64,000 nt of DNA from JAVKFY01 sp040223615 (lineage in GTDB: Bacteria; Pseudomonadota; Alphaproteobacteria; GCA-2731375). Below, piece after piece: positions 42,573-49,910 of the stretch. The stretch spans positions 1 to 64,000 of the forward strand of contig JAVKFY010000021.1 of NCBI GenBank assembly GCA_040223615.1, written 5' to 3'. The translations under genes and the position numbers were made by a program. The notes under the pieces were generated by a model. That model was given only the letters and a program-made list of their open reading frames with translations. It searched no databases and was not told where the DNA came from. Positions within the stretch are counted from its first letter, which is position 1. Each line of letters begins with the position of its first letter.

Positions 42573-43400
42573 CTAGCCGGACTTCGCCCACAATGAGGCC
42601 ATCGCCGCCTGGGCCGCCGGTTCGGGCATGGGATCGGCGCCCGCGGCGGCGTTGTCGGCCATGTGCGCGGGATCGTCGGTGCCGGGGATGACGCAGGTCA
42701 CCGCCGGGTGCGCCAGGATGAAGCGCAGCGCCAGTTGACCCCAGCTCGCGGCACCGAATTCCGCCGCTTCCGGCGGTAGCGGTCGGTCGCGCAACTTGCG
42801 CATCAGCCCGCCGCCTTCCAGTGGCCGGTTCGCCAGCACCGCGATGCCGCGCTCCAGGCACAGCGGCAGAACGCGCTGCTCCGGCTCGCGCACACCGATC
42901 GAATAGGCGAGCTGGACGAAGTCCGGTGCGTGCTTGTCGATGGCGCGTTCCAGCGCCGGCAGGGCGGAGCTGGTGTAGTGGGTGATGCCCCAGTGCCGGA
43001 TCACGCCGTCGTGTTTCCAGGCGCGAATGGTCTCCACATGGGAGTCGAGATCGAGCAGGTTGTGCACCTGCATCAGGTCGAGCCGGCCGCCCATCAGCCA
43101 GCGCGAGCGCTCCATCTGCGCCAGCCCTGCCGCCCGGCCGCGGGTCCACACCTTGGTCGCCAGGTAGGCGGCGTCGACCCGGTCCATGTCGCGCAGCAGG
43201 TCGCCGACGCGGGCCTCGGCCTGGCCGTACATCGGCGAGGCGTCGATCACCGTCCCGCCGGCCTCGAACAGCACGTCCAGGACTTGGCGCTGGCGGCTCA
43301 GGTCGGCCTTGGGGCCGACGTCGAACTGCTGCCAAGTGCCCAGCCCGATGACGGGAAGCAGGTCGCCGCCGGTGCCAACCGGCCGCGTGGCCATCGCCAT
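42573..43400 (-). CDS. Aldo/keto reductase
   Basis: 275 residues. NADPH-dependent (beta/alpha)8 oxidoreductase with LPVIGLGTWQQFDVG, the catalytic Asp-Tyr pair in GTVIDASPMYGQAE (about residues 48-60), lysine in YLATKVWTRGR and LDLMQVHNLLDLDSH. The start lies three bases after the DUF3299 stop, so it belongs to the zinc-module transcript, though a chemical link is not evident. The gap to the YHS gene is 105 bases. Confidence 0.88.
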   Translation of the reverse strand: MAMATRPVGTGGDLLPVIGLGTWQQFDVGPKADLSRQRQVLDVLFEAGGTVIDASPMYGQAEARVGDLLRDMDRVDAAYLATKVWTRGRAAGLAQMERSRWLMGGRLDLMQVHNLLDLDSHVETIRAWKHDGVIRHWGITHYTSSALPALERAIDKHAPDFVQLAYSIGVREPEQRVLPLCLERGIAVLANRPLEGGGLMRKLRDRPLPPEAAEFGAASWGQLALRFILAHPAVTCVIPGTDDPAHMADNAAAGADPMPEPAAQAAMASLWAKSG

Positions 43401-43403
43401 CGG

Positions 43404-43925
43404 CTACTGCTTCTTGTCTTCGCCGTAGGGTTCGATCGACTCGCCCTGCAGGGTGTAGCCGGTGTCGGCCAGCTCGGTGCTGAGCACGGCGGTGGTCAGC
43501 ACGCCGGTGACCCAGACCGGATCGTAGATGTCTTCCACGCTGACCGCTTCGTTGCTGGCGACGTAGACGATCTGGTTCGGTGGCGGCGGCGGCACGTGGA
43601 TGCAGGCGCCGAACCAGGGCACCAGCAGGAATTCCTTCACCTCGGTGCCGTCCATCGCCAGCGGCACGATGAAGCCGGGGATGCGCACCCGCTTGCCGTT
43701 GTAGGCAGCGGTCAGCGAGTTGAGGATCTCCTTGCGGCGGGCACTGGGATCGTCGTCCTCGCGGCGAAAGGCGGGCGGCATGTTCTGTATCGTGTCGCCG
43801 GCCAGCGCCTTGGCGCGCTGCTCCACCGGTACGAGCTGATCCCATTGCAGCGTGATCGGCGGGTCGGTGGCGGCGATGGCTGGTATCGCCAGCGCCGCCA
43901 GCATCAGGGCGAGCATGAAGCGCAT
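43404..43925 (-). CDS. DUF3299 exported protein of zinc module
   Basis: 173 residues with a signal peptide (MRFMLALMLAALAIPAIAA). DUF3299 core: VRIPGFIVPLAMDGTEVKEF near residue 92 and LLVPWFGACIHVPPPPPNQI near residue 112, followed by an acidic tail. These proteins recur next to DUF2796 and a LolD/FtsX-type ABC transporter; in Vibrio cholerae a similar set (ZrgABCDE) is described as a Zur-regulated zinc uptake system. The CIHVPPPP motif could carry metal. It lies ten bases after the permease. Confidence 0.85.
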   Translation of the reverse strand: MRFMLALMLAALAIPAIAATDPPITLQWDQLVPVEQRAKALAGDTIQNMPPAFRREDDDPSARRKEILNSLTAAYNGKRVRIPGFIVPLAMDGTEVKEFLLVPWFGACIHVPPPPPNQIVYVASNEAVSVEDIYDPVWVTGVLTTAVLSTELADTGYTLQGESIEPYGEDKKQ

Positions 43926-43935
43926 CGTGAACCTC

Positions 43936-45195
43936 CTAGTTGCGCACCATCATGCCGTCAGCGAGCGAGGTGCGATAGGCTAGAAACGCAGGCAGCAGGC
44001 CGACCAGGAAGCCGCCGGCGACGATCGCGGCCAGCGCCAGACATTCGCGCTGGGTGGGGGGATCGATCGGCAATGCCAGGCCGAATTCGGCGTCGACCCA
44101 CGGTCGCAGCCCGGCCAGCACGGCATAGAGCAGCATCGCCCCCAGCGCGGTCCCGGCCAGGGCCAGCAGGCCGGCCTCGGCGCTGAGCAGCGCGAAGATC
44201 GTACCCGGTCGCGCGCCGACCGCACGCAATATCGCCAGCTCGCGCCGCCGGGCGTTCAAGGTCGCCAGGATCATCGTGACCATGCCCAGCAATGCGGTGA
44301 CCACCACCATCGCCGATATCGCGCCCAGCGCCGTCTCCGCGACCCCGATCAGCGACCACAGTTCCTGCAGCGCCACGCCCGGCAGCACCGCTGTCAGCGG
44401 CTCTTCGGGATACTCGTTGATCGCGCGCTGCAGCCGGAAAATGGCGAGCTTGGATTTCACCCCGATCAGGGCAGCAGTCACCGTGTTCGGCGTCAGGTCC
44501 ATCTCGCGCACCTGTTCGGCGCTGATCGTCTGGCCCGGAATGCGCGCGCCCGACTGCCAGTCGATGTGAACCGCGGTGATCGCCTCCAGGCTGACGTGCA
44601 CGGTGCGGTCGACCGGCGTACCGGTCTTGGCGAGGATGCCGGCGACGCGGAACGGCTTGTCGTCGTGCTTGGCGAAGCTGGTGCGGCCCAGGCCGTGCGC
44701 GACCACCATGGCGTCGCCCAGCTCGTAGCCCAGGCTCGCGGCGACGTCGGCGCCGAGCACCGCGTCGAACAGGTCGTCGAACGGCGCGCCGCTCTGGAAC
44801 GCCAGCGGCCGGTCGCGGCGGTAGCGGTAGTGGCGGAAATAGTCGGCCGTGGTGCCCATCACCCGGAAGCCGCGATGGCTGTCGCCCAGCGAGATCGGCA
44901 CCATCCAGGCGACCTCCGGGCGGGCGGCGATGTCCTGGTAGGTCTGCCAGGTGACGTTGTTGGTGGCGTTGCCGATGCGGAACACGCTGTACAGCAACAG
45001 TTGCACCGTGCCGGCCCGCGCGCCGACGATCAGGTCGGTGCCGGAGATCGTGTTGGCGAAGCTGGCCCGCGCGCCGGTACGCACCTTCTCCACGCCGAGC
45101 AGCAGCAGCACCGACATGGCGATCGCCAGCACTGTGAGCGAGGCCGCGACCCAGCGGTTCAGCAGCGAGCGGATGGCCAGCCGCAGCACGATCAT
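43936..45195 (-). CDS. FtsX-like ABC transporter permease of zinc module
   Basis: 419 residues. MacB/LolC-type topology: one N-terminal helix (LTVLAIAMSVLLLLGVEKVR), a large periplasmic domain of about 230 residues and three C-terminal helices (AISAMVVVTALLGMVTMILA, then a GxxxG-rich pair). The N-terminal motif ANTISGTDLIVGARAGTVQL is typical of the permease partner of DUF2796 proteins. The start overlaps the ATPase stop by four bases. Probably a mechanotransmission-type ABC rather than a channel importer. Confidence 0.88.
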   Translation of the reverse strand: MIVLRLAIRSLLNRWVAASLTVLAIAMSVLLLLGVEKVRTGARASFANTISGTDLIVGARAGTVQLLLYSVFRIGNATNNVTWQTYQDIAARPEVAWMVPISLGDSHRGFRVMGTTADYFRHYRYRRDRPLAFQSGAPFDDLFDAVLGADVAASLGYELGDAMVVAHGLGRTSFAKHDDKPFRVAGILAKTGTPVDRTVHVSLEAITAVHIDWQSGARIPGQTISAEQVREMDLTPNTVTAALIGVKSKLAIFRLQRAINEYPEEPLTAVLPGVALQELWSLIGVAETALGAISAMVVVTALLGMVTMILATLNARRRELAILRAVGARPGTIFALLSAEAGLLALAGTALGAMLLYAVLAGLRPWVDAEFGLALPIDPPTQRECLALAAIVAGGFLVGLLPAFLAYRTSLADGMMVRN

Positions 45196-45866
45196 CGGAC
45201 GACCTCGTCGAGTCGGGCGACGCGGTCGAAGCGCTCGCCGAGGCCGGGGTCGTGGCTGACCATCAACAAGGTCGCCTCGGCCCGCTCGACTTCCTCGAAC
45301 AGCAGCCGCAGGAAGTCGTCGCGCCGGTCGCTGTCCAGCGCCGAGGTTGGCTCGTCCGCCACCACCAGCTCCGGCCCGCCGATCAGGGCGCGCGCCGCCG
45401 CCGCACGCTGCTGCTGGCCGACGCTCAAGGTCGCCGCCGGCTGGCGCAGCAGCTCGCCCTCCAGCCCCAGCCGGTCGAGCAGGCGCGCCGCCTCGTCCGC
45501 CGCGTCGCCGGCTCGCGCCCGTCGCTTCGGCGCGAAGCCCAGCGGCAGCAGCACATTGTCGAGCAACGATAGGTAGGGCAGCAAGTTGAACATCTGGAAG
45601 ATCACGCCGATGCGTTCGGCCCGGAACCGGTCGCGCGCCGCGCCGCTCAAGCCGTTGAGCCCCTCGCCCATCACCTCCACGGTGCCGGCATCGGCCCGCG
45701 CGGTGCCGCAGATCAGGCTCAGCAGCGTCGACTTGCCGCCGCCCGACGGTCCGACCAGCAGTAGCCGCTCACCGCGCGCCACCTCGAACGCGGGAATCCG
45801 CAGCGCGAATCCGGTGGCACCCGGCCAGGCGAAGCGAACGTCGGTCAGGCGAATGGCGTCGGCCAT
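45192..45866 (-). CDS. LolD/MacB-type ABC ATPase of zinc module
   Basis: 224 residues. Walker A VGPSGGGKSTLL, signature ATLSVGQQQRAAAARALIG (SVGQQ variant of SGGQQ), Walker B ELVVADEPTSALDSD and H-loop LLMVSHDPGLGERF are intact. Its class (LolD-like, MQMFNLLPYL region) drives FtsX-type permeases such as the one that overlaps it downstream. It starts 17 bases after the DUF2796 gene. Confidence 0.9.
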   Translation of the reverse strand: MADAIRLTDVRFAWPGATGFALRIPAFEVARGERLLLVGPSGGGKSTLLSLICGTARADAGTVEVMGEGLNGLSGAARDRFRAERIGVIFQMFNLLPYLSLLDNVLLPLGFAPKRRARAGDAADEAARLLDRLGLEGELLRQPAATLSVGQQQRAAAARALIGGPELVVADEPTSALDSDRRDDFLRLLFEEVERAEATLLMVSHDPGLGERFDRVARLDEVVR

Positions 45867-45883
45867 CGGGTGTGCAGCTGTCC

Positions 45884-46489
45884 TCAGTTCATGCCTTCGA
45901 GGTCCAGGCGGGGCGACTCGCGCGTGACCTCGGCGCCATTCTGCCCCTTATCGGTGATGATCTGCACCTCCAGTTCCTCCGCGGCGGGGAATTGTGCGAA
46001 ATAGGCGAAGTCGAGGCCTTCGAGCGCGCCGATGTTGCCGCAGGTCAGACGATACTCGGCGTGGAACTCGGCGTGGCCCTCCTCGTCATGCTCCTTCTCG
46101 TCGTGCTTGGCGTGATCCTCGTCGCCGTCCTTGTGGTCGTCGTCATGTTCCTCGCCATGGTCGAGTTCGTATTCGACCTCGGCCGCCGCCACCTTGCAGC
46201 CCGCGGCGGCGGGCGGAACGAACAGCGTCAGCGGCTTCTCCAGCTTGGCGATGGCCTCGGCAAGGGCAGCCTTGTCCGCGTCGCTCTCCGCCGCGTGCTC
46301 GAAGCCGACGATGTCGGCGCCCGGTACTTCCAGGACCATTTCGACGGTGTTGCCCTCGATGGCGATATCGAGGCTGCCGTGGCCGTGTTCGTGGGCGTCG
46401 GCATGGCGCTTGTCGGCTGCCTGCGCGCTGGCGGTATACAGGCATGCCGCGCATAGATAGGGGGCAATGGCGAGGCGGCGGATTGGCAC
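45884..46489 (-). CDS. DUF2796 histidine-rich zinc-binding periplasmic protein (ZrgA-like)
   Basis: 201 residues with a signal peptide ending at ASAQA. The mature start HADAHEHGHGSLDIAIEGN and the central run of His/Asp/Glu (HGEEHDDDHKDGDEDHAKHD, about residues 112-132) are metal-binding, flanked by the DUF2796 beta-domain (VEMVLEVPGADIVGFEH). It is first gene of the module, with a Zur-box-like palindrome 20 bases before the ATG. Zinc is the likely metal by family knowledge and by the operator. Confidence 0.9.
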   Translation of the reverse strand: MPIRRLAIAPYLCAACLYTASAQAADKRHADAHEHGHGSLDIAIEGNTVEMVLEVPGADIVGFEHAAESDADKAALAEAIAKLEKPLTLFVPPAAAGCKVAAAEVEYELDHGEEHDDDHKDGDEDHAKHDEKEHDEEGHAEFHAEYRLTCGNIGALEGLDFAYFAQFPAAEELEVQIITDKGQNGAEVTRESPRLDLEGMN

Positions 46490-46509
46490 GATGCGGTCTC
46501 CATTCTTGA

Positions 46510-46524
46510 TGTTATATCATAACA
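46510..46524. promoter_or_regulatory. Zur-box-like operator upstream of the zinc module
   Basis: TGTTATATCATAACA is a perfect 6-3-6 palindrome, strikingly AT-rich for this genome, 20 bases before the DUF2796 start. Known Zur sites are built on TGTTATA/TATAACA arms, so Zur repression under zinc sufficiency is the simplest reading. Confidence 0.7.
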
Positions 46525-46752
46525 CCTAGCGCACACGCCGATGCCGGGCAAGCGTTCTGGCCGCAGCTCAGGAAGTCGACGGTGACGAACAGCATGTCGA
46601 CGCTCTCGCCATTGCTCGACAACGGCATGATCAGCGTCGCGACCGTCTCGTCGTCGGCGAACGCGCTGGCATCAGGCGCTTGCCGCACTGGCTCGCCGGC
46701 AGGCCAGGCTGGCCCGGTTCACCAGGTGTCGAAGTTCGTCCGGTTCGACCAT
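46512..46752 (-). pseudogene. Possible frameshifted fragment of a small PAS-type protein
   Basis: In the 380-base gap 46490-46869 the minus strand encodes EFEMVEPDELRHLVNRAS up to a stop at 46672, then in another frame ETVATLIMPLSSNGESVDML and FVTVDF. The second part resembles the C-terminal strand of small alphaproteobacterial PAS (PAS_5-like) proteins. The frames do not join, so this would be a decayed copy. Weak evidence; chance coding in GC-rich DNA is possible. The Zur-like box lies at its end. Confidence 0.3.
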
Positions 46753-46869
46753 TTCGAACTCTGTACGCAACCAACACTTATGCGCTCATAGGACGCATCA
46801 CAGGCCGTTTCGCACCGCCCCGCGAGGCTCTATGCTGCCGACGCCTGCAAGCCCCGGAGGATGGACAGA

Positions 46870-48051
46870 ATGAAGATCATCGACCAGATCGCCGCCATGC
46901 ACGACGAGATGACCGCCTGGCGCCGCGACATTCACGCCCATCCCGAGCTCGGCTTCGAGGAGAACCGCACCGCCGACATCGTCGCCGAGAAGCTCACCGC
47001 GTGGGGCCTCGACGTGCATCGCGGCCTCGGCAAGACCGGCGTCGTCGGCACCCTGCGGGTCGGCAATTCCGGGCGCACCATCGGCCTGCGCGCCGACATG
47101 GACGCACTGCCGATCCACGAGGAGAACGGCTTCGACCACCGCTCGCGCCACGACGGCAAGATGCACGCCTGCGGCCACGACGGCCACACCACGATGTTGC
47201 TCGGCGCCGCCAAGTACCTGGCCGAGACAAAGGAATTCGACGGCGCGGTGCACTTCGTGTTCCAGCCCGCCGAGGAGGGCATCGGCGGCGCCAAGGCGAT
47301 GGTCGCCGACGGCCTGTTCGAGAAATTCCCGATGGAGGCGATCTTCGGCATGCACAACGGCCCGGCCCGCAAGGTCGGCGCCTTCGGCATCCGGCCCGGA
47401 CCGATGATGGCCGGCGGCGGCTTCTTCGACATCAACATCACCGGCGTCGGCGCCCACGGCGCCCGGCCGGAGTCGGGCGTCGACCCGATCATCGTCGCCG
47501 CCGAGATCGCCACCGCGTTGCAGACCATCATCTCGCGCAACGCCAAGCCGACCGAGACCATCGTCATCTCGGTGACCCGCATCCACGCCGGCGACGCCTA
47601 CAACGTGATCCCGCAGACCGCGACCCTGGGCGGCACCATCCGGGTGTTCAGCAACGAGACCATGGAACTGGTCGAGACCCGCATGCGCGCGCTGGCCACC
47701 GGCATCGCGCAGGCCTACGGCGCCAAGGCCGACGTCGACGTGCGCATCGTCTTCCTGCCGACCGTGAACACGCCCGCCGAGGCCCAGTTCTGCGCCGACG
47801 TCGCCGCGTCCATCGTCGGCGACGACATGGTCGACCGCAATGCCGGCCTGGTGATGGCCTCGGAAGACTTCTCCTACATGCTCGACGCCTGCCCCGGCGC
47901 CTACATCAACATCGGCAACGGCGACGCCGAGCACGCCTGCCAGGTGCACAACCCGGCTTACGACTTCAACGACCGCATCCTGCCGCTGGGTGCGACCTAT
48001 TGGGCCAGGCTGGTTGAAACCCGCCTCGCCAGGGCCGAACTGACGGACTGA
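46870..48051 (+). CDS. M20D-family amidohydrolase (hippurate hydrolase-like)
   Basis: 393 residues from ATG at 46870, which has correct spacing from GGAGG; ATG at 46861 is too close. Two-metal peptidase-fold enzyme: HAHPELGFEENRTAD near residue 22, GLRADMDALPIHEENG near residue 75, KMHACGHDGHTTMLLG (metal Cys and His) near residue 98 and VFQPAEEGIGGAKAM near residue 132. It cleaves N-acyl amino acids such as hippurate or an IAA conjugate. The aldehyde dehydrogenase follows after 29 bases. Confidence 0.9.
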   Translation: MKIIDQIAAMHDEMTAWRRDIHAHPELGFEENRTADIVAEKLTAWGLDVHRGLGKTGVVGTLRVGNSGRTIGLRADMDALPIHEENGFDHRSRHDGKMHACGHDGHTTMLLGAAKYLAETKEFDGAVHFVFQPAEEGIGGAKAMVADGLFEKFPMEAIFGMHNGPARKVGAFGIRPGPMMAGGGFFDINITGVGAHGARPESGVDPIIVAAEIATALQTIISRNAKPTETIVISVTRIHAGDAYNVIPQTATLGGTIRVFSNETMELVETRMRALATGIAQAYGAKADVDVRIVFLPTVNTPAEAQFCADVAASIVGDDMVDRNAGLVMASEDFSYMLDACPGAYINIGNGDAEHACQVHNPAYDFNDRILPLGATYWARLVETRLARAELTD

Positions 48052-48080
48052 GCATCCGACAGCAAACACACGAGGGACGA

Positions 48081-49520
48081 ATGAGCAGTTATCCCGAAGT
48101 ACAGCTTCACATCGACGGTGAATGGGGCCCGGGCGCGTCCGGCAAGTCGGAGGACGTGCTGAACCCGGCTACCGGTCAGCCGGTCGGCCAGTGCCCGCAT
48201 GCCGACCAGGCCGACCTCGACCGTGCGCTCGCCGCAGCCGACAGGGGCTTCAAGGAATGGCGCCAGGTCAGCGCGCATAAGCGCTATCAGGTGATGCGCA
48301 AGGCCGCCAACCTGATCCGCGAGCGCGCCGACGATATCGCCAGGATCATGAGCCTGGAGCAGGGCAAGCCGCTGTTCGAGGCCAAGGGCGAGACCATGCT
48401 GGCCGGCGAACTGATCGAGTGGTTCGCCGAGGAAGGCAAGCGCAGCTATGGCCGGGTGATCCCGGCGCGGATGGCGGGTGTCTACCAGATCGTGGTCAAG
48501 GAGCCGGTCGGCCCGGTCGCCGCCTTCACGCCGTGGAACTTCCCGATCAACCAGGCCGTGCGCAAGATGTCGTGTGCCGTCGCCACCGGCTGCTCGATCA
48601 TCCTGAAGGGGCCGGAAGAGACCCCGGCGAGCTGCATGGAGCTGGTGCGCTGCTTCGTCGACGCCGGCCTGCCCAAGGGCGTCGTCAACCTGGTGTTCGG
48701 CGTGCCCTCGGAGGTCTCCGAGTACCTGATCCCACACCCGGTGATCCGCAAGGTGACATTCACCGGCTCGGTGGCGGTCGGCAAGCAGCTCGCGGCGCTG
48801 GCCGGCGCGCACATGAAGCGCGCCACCATGGAACTCGGCGGCCACTCGCCGGCGATCGTGTTCGACGATGCCGACGTCGCCGTCGCGGCGAAAATTCTGT
48901 GCACCAACAAGTACCGCAACGCCGGCCAGGTCTGCGTCTCGCCGACCCGCTTCCTGGTGCACGAGAAGGTCTATGACGAGTTCGTCGACCGCTTCGTCGC
49001 CCAGGCCTCCGCGCTCAAGGTCGCCGGCGGCCTGGAGGAGGGCGTGCAGATGGGCCCGCTGGCCAACCACCGCCGGCTCGACGCCATCGAAGGCTTCGTC
49101 GCCGACGCGGTGGAGAAGGGCGCCACGCTGCGCACCGGCGGCCGGCGCATCGGCAACGAGGGCTATTTCTTCGAGCCGACGGTGATGACCGACGTGCCGA
49201 AGACGGCGCGGATCATGAACGAGGAGCCGTTCGGCCCGGTTGCCCCGATCGCGTCCTTCACCGAGTTCGACGAGGTGATGGACGAGGCCAACCGGCTCGA
49301 CTTCGGCCTTGCCGCCTACGCCTACACCAAGTCGGCCAAGACCGCGGAACGCGTCGCTGCCGGCTTCGAGAGCGGCATGGTCTCGATCAACCACCACGGC
49401 CTGGCCCTGCCCGAGGTGCCGTTCGGCGGCATCAAGGACTCAGGCTACGGCTCCGAAGGCGGCACCGAGGCCCTAGAAGCCTACCTGAACACCAAGTTCG
49501 TCACGCAGGCGGGGCTGTAG
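48081..49520 (+). CDS. NAD(P)-dependent aldehyde dehydrogenase (succinate-semialdehyde dehydrogenase-like)
   Basis: 479 residues from ATG at 48081 after GAGGGACGA. ALDH active site intact: TPWNFPINQAVRKMSCAVAT (Asn), general base E251 in MELGGHSPAI and nucleophile C285 in NAGQVCVSPTRF. The C-terminal LPEVPFGGIKDSGYGSEGG is common to GabD-type enzymes. Context with an M20 amidohydrolase suggests oxidation of a semialdehyde derived from an amine or amino acid. Exact substrate not decided. Confidence 0.92.
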   Translation: MSSYPEVQLHIDGEWGPGASGKSEDVLNPATGQPVGQCPHADQADLDRALAAADRGFKEWRQVSAHKRYQVMRKAANLIRERADDIARIMSLEQGKPLFEAKGETMLAGELIEWFAEEGKRSYGRVIPARMAGVYQIVVKEPVGPVAAFTPWNFPINQAVRKMSCAVATGCSIILKGPEETPASCMELVRCFVDAGLPKGVVNLVFGVPSEVSEYLIPHPVIRKVTFTGSVAVGKQLAALAGAHMKRATMELGGHSPAIVFDDADVAVAAKILCTNKYRNAGQVCVSPTRFLVHEKVYDEFVDRFVAQASALKVAGGLEEGVQMGPLANHRRLDAIEGFVADAVEKGATLRTGGRRIGNEGYFFEPTVMTDVPKTARIMNEEPFGPVAPIASFTEFDEVMDEANRLDFGLAAYAYTKSAKTAERVAAGFESGMVSINHHGLALPEVPFGGIKDSGYGSEGGTEALEAYLNTKFVTQAGL

Positions 49521-49575
49521 CGCCGCCTGGCCGATTGCACCGGGCGGCCGATTTCCATATCGTCCGCCCGGCATC

Positions 49576-49652
49576 GGCCCCGTAGCTCAGTCGGATAGAG
49601 CACAGGATTCCTAATCCTGGGGTCGCAGGTTCGAATCCTGCCGGGGTCGCCA
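49576..49652 (+). tRNA. tRNA-Arg(CCT)
   Basis: 77 nt, folds as a standard cloverleaf: acceptor GGCCCCG/CGGGGTC, anticodon arm CAGGA-TTCCTAA-TCCTG with anticodon CCT, T-arm with GGTTCGAATCC, and an encoded CCA end. Genomic islands often enter at tRNA-Arg; the following 258 bases hold no convincing gene, and no copy of the tRNA 3' end was found downstream. Confidence 0.95.
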
Positions 49653-49910
49653 TTGGCTTCAAAGGCAAAAGCGGTCATCTCGGATGCGGGATGGCTATTT
49701 GGGACCATGTCGGGATCAGACGAGCAGGCCGAGCATTGCATCGGTCCAAAGAGGTGTGGTCGCGCTGTCTAGTGCTCGCACGCTTGGCTGGCTGCGCAAA
49801 CTCGACCAGTTCCGCCGGCCACGGTCGCGTTGGAGCCAAGACCGACGTACTAACATTCAACCCGGAGCACCTATTGGGGGCCGACCACTCCTCGATGTCA
49901 TATCCATACG

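Noticed and set aside
49481..49741. Minus-strand reading frame across the tRNA, with PGRIRTCDPRIRNPVLYPTE
   Set aside because: This is the well-known false translation of the antisense strand of a tRNA gene; it is not a protein.
49653..49910. Possible small gene after the tRNA (minus strand 49675-49914)
   Set aside because: No ribosome site, no domain and random-looking composition; it also runs into the end of the acyltransferase gene.
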